Below, in pieces: positions 7,470 to 11,038 of a stretch of DNA of 11,038 nucleotides; within the stretch, counting starts at the first letter, position 1, and each line of letters opens with the position of its first letter. The notes below the pieces were generated by a model. The model worked only from the letters and a program-made list of their open reading frames with translations. It did not search any database and was not told the DNA's origin. This DNA comes from DATLBY01 sp035526665 (GTDB lineage Bacteria > Acidobacteriota > Terriglobia > Bryobacterales > Bryobacteraceae), in assembly GCA_035526665.1 (NCBI GenBank), contig DATLBY010000121.1:1-11038 (forward strand), read 5' to 3'. The position numbers and the translations under genes were made by a program.

Positions 7470-8150
7470 ATGTTGCCTTGCCGACCCGCCCTACCGCAGC
7501 GGCTTGCCGTACTGGCGACCGCAGTCCTTCTGCTGGCCGTCTCAGCCCCCGCTCGCTCCAAAAAACAGCGAGCGAGCCAGCCTCAGGCTTTCTCATACTA
7601 TTTGTTGTCGTTATCCTACGCTCCAGATTTTTGTGCGCAGCCAAATGTGCCCAAAGATCCTCGCGAGTGCGGCACAGGCCGTCACGTCGGGTTTGTGGTG
7701 CACGGGCTGTGGCCGCAAGCGGACAATGGCCGCGGGCCGGAGCGGTGTGGGCCCGCCAGTCCCGTATCGAAAGACGTCATCAACAGTATGTTGAAGTACA
7801 TTCCTACCGAATCGCTGATCCAACATGAGTGGGCGAATCACGGAACGTGCAGCGGTTTGAGCGCGGCCGACTATTTCGCGGCGATCCGAAAAGCTCGCGA
7901 CTCAGTTTCTATTCCGGACGATCTTAAGCAGCCGGGACGGGCAATGCATTTAAGTCCGGCGGATATCCAGGGTAAGTTTGCGGCGGCAAACCCGCGGTTT
8001 CCCCGCGAAGCGTTTCGCATTTCCTGCTATCGAGATGGGGAATTGCAGGAAGCACGAATCTGCTTCAACAAGGACCTATCGCCGCGGGGCTGTGGGGGCG
8101 GGGCGGGGCAATGTAATACGGGCAGCGTACTTATCAATCCCGTGCGATGA
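7470..8150 (+). CDS. Secreted ribonuclease T2
   Basis: A 226-aa precursor. Residues 1 to about 29 are a signal peptide (basic start, then LAVLATAVLLLAVSAPA), so the enzyme is exported. T2 RNases cleave single-stranded RNA through a 2',3'-cyclic intermediate. Both active-site blocks are present: CAS I FVVHGLWPQ with H78, and CAS II HEWANHGTC with H119, E120 and H124. The residue before the second CAS II His is N123, where many T2 enzymes have Lys; E120 and the histidines are kept, so activity is still expected. The mature part has eight cysteines, allowing four disulfides, including a C-terminal CGGGAGQC loop. ATG 7470 gives the full signal peptide and no better start exists. A -10-like box sits 6 nt upstream with no Shine-Dalgarno. 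Likely role is scavenging of extracellular RNA or periplasmic RNA turnover. The family is certain. Confidence 0.95.
   Translation: MLPCRPALPQRLAVLATAVLLLAVSAPARSKKQRASQPQAFSYYLLSLSYAPDFCAQPNVPKDPRECGTGRHVGFVVHGLWPQADNGRGPERCGPASPVSKDVINSMLKYIPTESLIQHEWANHGTCSGLSAADYFAAIRKARDSVSIPDDLKQPGRAMHLSPADIQGKFAAANPRFPREAFRISCYRDGELQEARICFNKDLSPRGCGGGAGQCNTGSVLINPVR
7550..7574 (+). repeat. Perfect 8-bp inverted repeat in the RNase T2 leader region
   Basis: CGCTCGCT (7550-7557) and AGCGAGCG (7567-7574) are exact reverse complements around a 9-nt A-rich loop. They lie within codons about 27-35, at the signal peptide/mature boundary. In mRNA this would be a GC-rich hairpin about 80 nt from the start. It is not followed by a U-tract, so it is not a normal terminator. 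Confidence 0.45.
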
Positions 8151-8160
8151 CCGGCTGGAT

Positions 8161-8182
8161 GTGCCCGGCGTTCGCTTAGAAC
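8161..8182 (+). repeat. Intergenic repeat copy 2 (GTGCCCGGCG..CGCTTA)
   Basis: This is the second copy of the element at 7441-7463. It begins 10 bp after the RNase T2 stop and lies 55 bp upstream of ATG 8216, farther from its gene than copy 1. The different distance argues against it being simply the same core promoter. Confidence 0.4.
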
Positions 8183-8203
8183 ATTCGGTGTCAGCCGCTT
8201 TTG

Positions 8204-8209
8204 TATACT
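8204..8209 (+). promoter_or_regulatory. -10 box of the two-cysteine secreted protein gene (leaderless type)
   Basis: TATACT, one mismatch from TATAAT and preceded by TG, ends exactly 6 nt before ATG 8216. No convincing -35 is seen at 16-18 bp upstream and no Shine-Dalgarno precedes the ATG. It also argues against the in-frame TTG at 8201, which overlaps the box. Confidence 0.55.
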
Positions 8210-8215
8210 ACGGGC

Positions 8216-8668
8216 ATGAAGCATTTTCTGACAGGCGCACTCACCGTAGCCGCGACTGCCGCCGCCGCATCGGTTCCAGCGGGGTGGACGCCGGTAAAGG
8301 ACGCCCAAGGCGCCTGCCAAGTTGCTGTTCCGCGGGACTTTAAGGCTAACTATCCGACTCTTCCGAGTCTCGTCAGATCGGCCGACGGGAAAATCGACGT
8401 ACAAGTTGTAAATCAGCCGGGCAAAGCCGTGACGCCCCTGGACGGAACCGCGCAAAAGGTGCTGGGTGTGGACAAGGTCTTTGACAACACACCGCAGCGG
8501 GTCTTCTATTCGAATAAGCCCGCGAATTTCGCCGGAACCGAAGTTACCAGTTGGCACGTACGTGTTCCCGGCAGCCATAGCGTGTGCTTCGCGACGATCA
8601 CGATGCGGGCGGGCGCCTCGGAAGATACGGCCAAAAAGATCGCGGCGACGATCGGTCCCGCCAAATAA
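8216..8668 (+). CDS. Small secreted protein of unknown function with two cysteines
   Basis: A 150-aa protein from ATG 8216; I do not recognise a named family with confidence. Residues 1 to about 18 form an Ala-rich signal peptide (MKHFLTGALTVAATAAAA), with cleavage likely near S19. The mature part, about 130 aa, begins GWTPVKD and has C34 in ACQVAVPRDF and C124 in SVCFATITM, well placed for one disulfide. The pattern of Gly-Trp, a C-x-V-x-V-P strand, a central aspartate-rich region, and a closing strand plus helix recalls small PsbP/DcrB-like alpha-beta exported proteins. That is a fold-level impression only. An in-frame TTG at 8201 would add five residues, but it lies inside the -10-like box and would spoil the signal peptide start, so ATG is preferred. 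The gene sits between RNase T2 and the cupin gene, which follows after 51 bp and may share its transcript. Confidence 0.8.
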   Translation: MKHFLTGALTVAATAAAASVPAGWTPVKDAQGACQVAVPRDFKANYPTLPSLVRSADGKIDVQVVNQPGKAVTPLDGTAQKVLGVDKVFDNTPQRVFYSNKPANFAGTEVTSWHVRVPGSHSVCFATITMRAGASEDTAKKIAATIGPAK

Positions 8669-8719
8669 CTGCGCCGCCGTCCTGCTGTAGATGAGGAGGC
8701 CGCGAGGGAGTGAAGAGGA

Positions 8720-9148
8720 ATGAAGTACTCACGAAGAGACCTGCACCTTCTGGTTCCCGCCGCATTCGCTGCCGGGACCGCGGGATTTGCCCAAACCCGA
8801 GTGCTGCCATCGAAAACCTTCAAGTATGAGGATCTCCCGGTGAAAGTGAACGGGCAGAACCGCGGGCGCGCCATCCTGAGTGGCAAAACGCACACGGGAT
8901 GTGCGCTCGAGATGCACGAAACAGAATTGGGGGCGGGCCTAGCGCCACATCCGCCTCACCACCACGTGCACGAGGAGATGATGCTGATCCGCGAAGGCGA
9001 TATGGAGATTACAATCGCGGGCAAAGTCTCAAAGCTAGGGCCAGGTTCTGTGGCTTACGTTGCCTCTGGTGAGGAGCACGGCTGGCGGAATGTGGGAACC
9101 ACGCCAGCGCGCTACTTTGTGATCGCACTCGGCAACGAGAAATCCTAG
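8720..9148 (+). CDS. Exported cupin-domain protein with Tat-type signal
   Basis: A 142-aa single-domain cupin. The N-terminus (SRRDLHLLVP at 4-13, then Ala-rich to about A24-Q25) is a twin-arginine signal, so the folded, metal-loaded protein is probably sent across the membrane. Cupin motif 1 fits well: H80-x-H82-x3-E86-x6-G93. Motif 2 contains H120 (SGEEHGWRNVG). Together they give the usual 3-His/1-Glu metal site. Such small cupins can be dioxygenases, isomerases or ligand sensors, and the sequence does not decide which. The start is ATG 8720, preceded by AGGGAG at 8705-8710 with a closer GAGGA just before the ATG. The stop TAG at 9146-9148 interlocks with the TAG stop of the convergent oxidoreductase in a shared CTAG. 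No terminator hairpin separates the two convergent genes. Confidence 0.9.
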   Translation: MKYSRRDLHLLVPAAFAAGTAGFAQTRVLPSKTFKYEDLPVKVNGQNRGRAILSGKTHTGCALEMHETELGAGLAPHPPHHHVHEEMMLIREGDMEITIAGKVSKLGPGSVAYVASGEEHGWRNVGTTPARYFVIALGNEKS

Positions 9149-10437
9149 CCGTTCTTCCGGCTCAGCTCAACTCCGGTAGTGGACACATAATATTTCACCA
9201 GCATGTTCGGCTGCTCCCAAGCGGGCAGAGTTTGCGGCGCCCTCAAGTAATCGAAGAAACGGTTGGCTACCTGAGCAAAATGTTTTTCGTGTCCCACGCG
9301 CAATCGCTCGGGGATCACGAGGCGAGCTGCGCCGCCGGATTCCAGGACGCCAAGCCCCGGATACAATTCCTGAAGGGTATCTACTTTTTGCCGCAGTGCG
9401 GCAAGCACGGCCGCGGCTGAGGTAGCAGGCTCCGGCACAACGTAGATTTCCGGAACAAAACTTTCCGCGCTGCCCTGGCGGAGCTCGATACGCGAATTAC
9501 TGCCGCGGAACTTGGCCTCGTACACATCACCCGAGCTCTGGGAAGCCTCCCAGTTCCAGAGTATGTTCAGTTTCACATGCGTGCCCCGCACCGTGTAATG
9601 CACGAAGTTGTTGCAGTAATACTGTAGCGTTTCCTCCTGGACGTAGGGGGACAGGAAGCCGGGAAAGCCCGCCTCGCCAGTCACCCGCTGGAAATCCGAC
9701 GCGGACAGCACGGTGGGCCAATGTCTCGCGCCTAAAACGCCAATGTCGGTCCGGTAGTCGAACTGGTCGTTGGGGAATGCGATCCATTGGACCAGGTCCA
9801 CAATGTGAGTGCCGACGTCGGCCAAGCCTTCGCCAGCCTCATTCACATCGAAGAACCATGCCGGACGGCGCAGCGGAACTCCGGCCACTACCTTCATCAG
9901 ATGGTGGATGCTATGGGCTGTTATGGCCGGTTCGGCTTCCGATCCCGCGATCAGTCTGCCGAAGATCGCTTCGTCATTCACCAGCTGCCGCTGCAGAAGG
10001 GAGGTGATCTCAAAGCGTTCCGTCATAATGTCGAACGCAACCCTGCCCTGTATGCGCGCTTCCTCCAGGACCTGTTCCAGCGCCGGCAGGCTGGAGGGAG
10101 AGATAATCCAGGGCTTGTCAGCCAGTACGTGGAGACCGGCACCGATGCAGGCGCGAATCCGCTCAATTTTGGGACGGCTCCGGCCGGCTAAAACAGCGAC
10201 GCTGCCAGGGTATTCGCGCAGCATTTGGTTGAAGAAGTTGGGGCCAGTGTGCACCTCCAATTCCCAGGCGGTGGGATCCTGCTGGCGCGTATTGAACAGC
10301 GAGATGCGGGTGAGGTAATCGAGCACGTCGGGCCCAAGAGGAGCGTAGACCGAGACCTGATTCGAGAGTTCAGGATACATCTCTTTCTGAACGAGGGCGG
10401 CGTGGAAATGGCCAGGGTCGAGGACGATGAGTTTCAC
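9145..10437 (-). CDS. Gfo/Idh/MocA-type oxidoreductase with PF16490-like C-terminal domain
   Basis: A 430-aa protein of the sugar/inositol dehydrogenase superfamily, normally using NAD(P) to oxidise or reduce a sugar-type substrate. The first strand reads KLIVLDPGHFHAAL instead of a GxGxxG nucleotide loop. This is a hallmark, as I recall, of proteins annotated 'putative oxidoreductase C-terminal domain'. Other landmarks are ADKPW (D107-K108-P109, the counterpart of the EKP motif with catalytic Lys), DIMTERFEITSLLQRQL (136-152), RPAWFFDVNEAGEGLADVGTH (191-211) and H211-x2-D214. No signal peptide is visible, so it should be cytoplasmic. The start is GTG 10437: an in-frame TAG lies 12 nt upstream and no other start codon falls between. 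The gene is divergent from the BlaI-type repressor across 71 bp, so shared control is possible. Superfamily is firm; substrate and cofactor are unknown. Confidence 0.9.
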   Translation of the reverse strand: MKLIVLDPGHFHAALVQKEMYPELSNQVSVYAPLGPDVLDYLTRISLFNTRQQDPTAWELEVHTGPNFFNQMLREYPGSVAVLAGRSRPKIERIRACIGAGLHVLADKPWIISPSSLPALEQVLEEARIQGRVAFDIMTERFEITSLLQRQLVNDEAIFGRLIAGSEAEPAITAHSIHHLMKVVAGVPLRRPAWFFDVNEAGEGLADVGTHIVDLVQWIAFPNDQFDYRTDIGVLGARHWPTVLSASDFQRVTGEAGFPGFLSPYVQEETLQYYCNNFVHYTVRGTHVKLNILWNWEASQSSGDVYEAKFRGSNSRIELRQGSAESFVPEIYVVPEPATSAAAVLAALRQKVDTLQELYPGLGVLESGGAARLVIPERLRVGHEKHFAQVANRFFDYLRAPQTLPAWEQPNMLVKYYVSTTGVELSRKNG

Positions 10438-10446
10438 TTGTGTTCC

Positions 10447-10452
10447 ATTCTA
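10447..10452 (-). promoter_or_regulatory. Candidate -10 box of the oxidoreductase gene
   Basis: On the minus strand this reads TAGAAT, ending 9 nt before the GTG start, so the 5' leader would be only a few bases. The matching -35 position falls on the TTGACA region of the opposing repressor promoter and is itself poor (AAGAGA-like). The two promoters therefore overlap. Confidence 0.4.
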
Positions 10453-10473
10453 TCCATGCGTTCGCGATTTCTC

Positions 10474-10502
10474 TTGACAGCCGGGCCGGCCAGTGCTAGT
10501 TT
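10474..10502 (+). promoter_or_regulatory. Promoter of the BlaI-type repressor operon
   Basis: A perfect TTGACA (10474-10479) is followed after exactly 17 bp by TAGTTT (10497-10502), a weak -10. The -10 ends 6 nt before ATG 10509, so initiation would fall on the start codon. No Shine-Dalgarno precedes the ATG. Confidence 0.65.
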
Positions 10503-10517
10503 TCTAGCATGATGCTA
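10494..10517 (+). promoter_or_regulatory. Probable repressor operator: two overlapping palindromes with three half-sites
   Basis: TGCTAG-TTTT-CTAGCA (10494-10509) is a perfect 6-bp-arm palindrome covering the -10 box. TAGCAT-G-ATGCTA (10505-10517) is a second perfect palindrome centred on the start region and shares the middle half-site. BlaI/MecI repressors bind dyad sites in their own promoters, usually with TACA/TGTA cores. Here the core is CTAG-type, so self-binding is an inference from position and symmetry. Confidence 0.6.
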
Positions 10518-10898
10518 AATACGCAGCATCGCTTGAGCCGCCGCGAGCGGCAGATCATGGATGTTCTCTATCGCCGCGGGCGGGCAACGGCTGCTGAGAT
10601 TCATGAGTCGATTCCCGATCCACCGGGGTATTCTGCGGTGCGCGCCATGCTACGGGTGCTGGAAGAGAAGGGTCATATCCGCCACGAGGAAAAAGATCTT
10701 CGCTATGTGTTTGTACCCGTAGTACCGAGGGACAAGGCGAGGCGCTCCGCAGTGGCCCATCTGCTGGAAACCTTTTTCGATGGTTCGGCGGAACAGGCGG
10801 TAGCAACGCTCCTGGACGTTTCGGCGAGCGACTTATCCAAAGAACATCTCGACCGGATAGCGGCGTTGATCGAACAGGCGCGGAAGGAGGGACGCTGA
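10509..10898 (+). CDS. BlaI/MecI/CopY-type transcriptional repressor
   Basis: A 129-aa protein of the penicillinase-repressor family. The N-terminal winged helix spans about 8-70: LSRRERQIMDVLYRRGRATA, AAEIHESIPDPPGYSAVRAML as the recognition region, then VLEEKGHIRHEEKDLRYVFVP for the wing. The C-terminal helices (about 75-126) are the dimerisation part, ending in ALIEQARKEGR. In the known systems the repressor sits on its operator until a partner M56 metalloprotease of the BlaR1/MecR1 kind triggers its loss. That partner follows here with a one-base TGATG overlap, so the pair is complete in outline. The first ATG (10509) is the natural start: a TTGACA promoter and palindromes abut it. The ATG at 10512 is an alternative. 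The target need not be beta-lactam resistance: no beta-lactamase is in the window, and Acidobacteriota carry many such pairs. The divergent oxidoreductase is a plausible extra target. Confidence 0.93.
   Translation: MMLNTQHRLSRRERQIMDVLYRRGRATAAEIHESIPDPPGYSAVRAMLRVLEEKGHIRHEEKDLRYVFVPVVPRDKARRSAVAHLLETFFDGSAEQAVATLLDVSASDLSKEHLDRIAALIEQARKEGR
10884..10890 (+). promoter_or_regulatory. Shine-Dalgarno of the M56-type partner gene
   Basis: AAGGAGG lies inside the last codons of the repressor gene, 7 nt before ATG 10898. It supports that start and shows that genes inside this operon use SD-led translation even though the first gene does not. Confidence 0.85.
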
Positions 10899-11038
10899 TG
10901 GACTGGCAAATGGGCCTATCGCTGTTTGCCCGGTCCGCCGTTCTCTTGCTGGCAGGTGAAGTGCTGCGCCGCGCCGGCAGACGCGCCCCGGCGGTCAGCC
11001 ACCGCATCCTGCTGCTTACTTTTGCACTGCTTGCGACG
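10898..11038 (+). CDS. N-terminus of a BlaR1/MecR1-like (M56) membrane protein, truncated by window end
   Basis: Only 47 codons are visible and the frame is open to the edge. The protein begins MDWQMGLSLFARSAVLLLAGEVL, a first membrane helix. A basic loop follows (RRAGRRAP), then SHRILLLTFALLAT, the start of a second helix. This alternation, and the position directly after a BlaI-type repressor with a TGATG overlap and a strong Shine-Dalgarno, fits M56 peptidase-family sensors, which start with several membrane helices. The HEXXH protease motif and any sensor domain would lie beyond the window, so the family is inferred mainly from context. Confidence 0.75.
   Translation, partial: MDWQMGLSLFARSAVLLLAGEVLRRAGRRAPAVSHRILLLTFALLAT

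Noticed and set aside
8201..8215. TTG at 8201 as start of the two-cysteine protein
   Set aside because: It overlaps the -10-like TATACT box and adds MYTTG in front of a normal signal peptide beginning at ATG 8216.
10509..11038. Beta-lactam resistance locus
   Set aside because: A BlaI-type repressor and a likely M56 partner are present, but no beta-lactamase or altered PBP gene. Such pairs are abundant in Acidobacteriota and control many other genes.
1..11038. tRNA, rRNA, CRISPR, transposase, toxin-antitoxin or phage-defence genes
   Set aside because: I looked on both strands and saw no cloverleaf, regularly spaced repeats, transposase motifs or paired small toxin genes; all sizeable frames are explained.

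Overview
The window looks like a chromosomal stretch of an Acidobacteriota-type soil bacterium, perhaps of the Solibacter/Bryobacter group. This is inferred from four things: a GC-rich genome (around 60% by eye), a BlaI-type repressor paired with an M56-type membrane protein, an oxidoreductase with a PF16490-like C-terminus, and a run of small secreted proteins. No rRNA or marker gene confirms it. No tRNA, rRNA, CRISPR array, insertion sequence or prophage gene was seen. Every intergenic gap is shorter than about 75 bp.

Bases 1-5027 are the end of a natural-product (NRPS/PKS-type) operon. The first gene, cut by the window edge, is an FkbH-like glyceryl transferase/phosphatase fused to its own phosphopantetheine carrier domain. 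Five bases later comes a family-4 glycosyltransferase. A second, clearly paralogous glycosyltransferase overlaps it by one base (TGATG) and is fused to an alpha/beta-hydrolase thioesterase with an intact Ser/Asp/His triad. Both glycosyltransferases carry the same short LSPxKRALLxxRLR element, which I recall as a linker in NRPS/PKS proteins. The simplest reading is that a glycerate-type unit is loaded on the carrier, sugars are added, and a thioesterase releases or edits the chain. The core assembly line would lie upstream, outside the window.

Bases 5011-6891 encode a membrane PAS-PAS histidine kinase. It overlaps the thioesterase end, or starts 25 bp after it if the second ATG is used. No response regulator is present.

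Bases 6943-9148 hold four consecutive plus-strand genes for exported proteins. They are a 163-aa unknown with an internal repeat, an RNase T2, a small unknown with two cysteines, and a Tat-type cupin. The cupin converges on a minus-strand Gfo/Idh/MocA-type oxidoreductase (9145-10437), and their stop codons interlock in one CTAG.

Bases 10509-11038 start a BlaI/MecI-type repressor operon, divergent from the oxidoreductase. The membrane partner is truncated by the window end. The repressor promoter has a perfect TTGACA box and overlapping palindromes that run over its start codon. Three genes (RNase T2, the two-cysteine protein and the repressor) have a -10-like hexamer ending exactly 6 nt before the ATG and no Shine-Dalgarno. 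Other genes (the 163-aa protein, the cupin and the membrane partner) have purine-rich ribosome binding sites. This suggests that leaderless and SD-led genes coexist.
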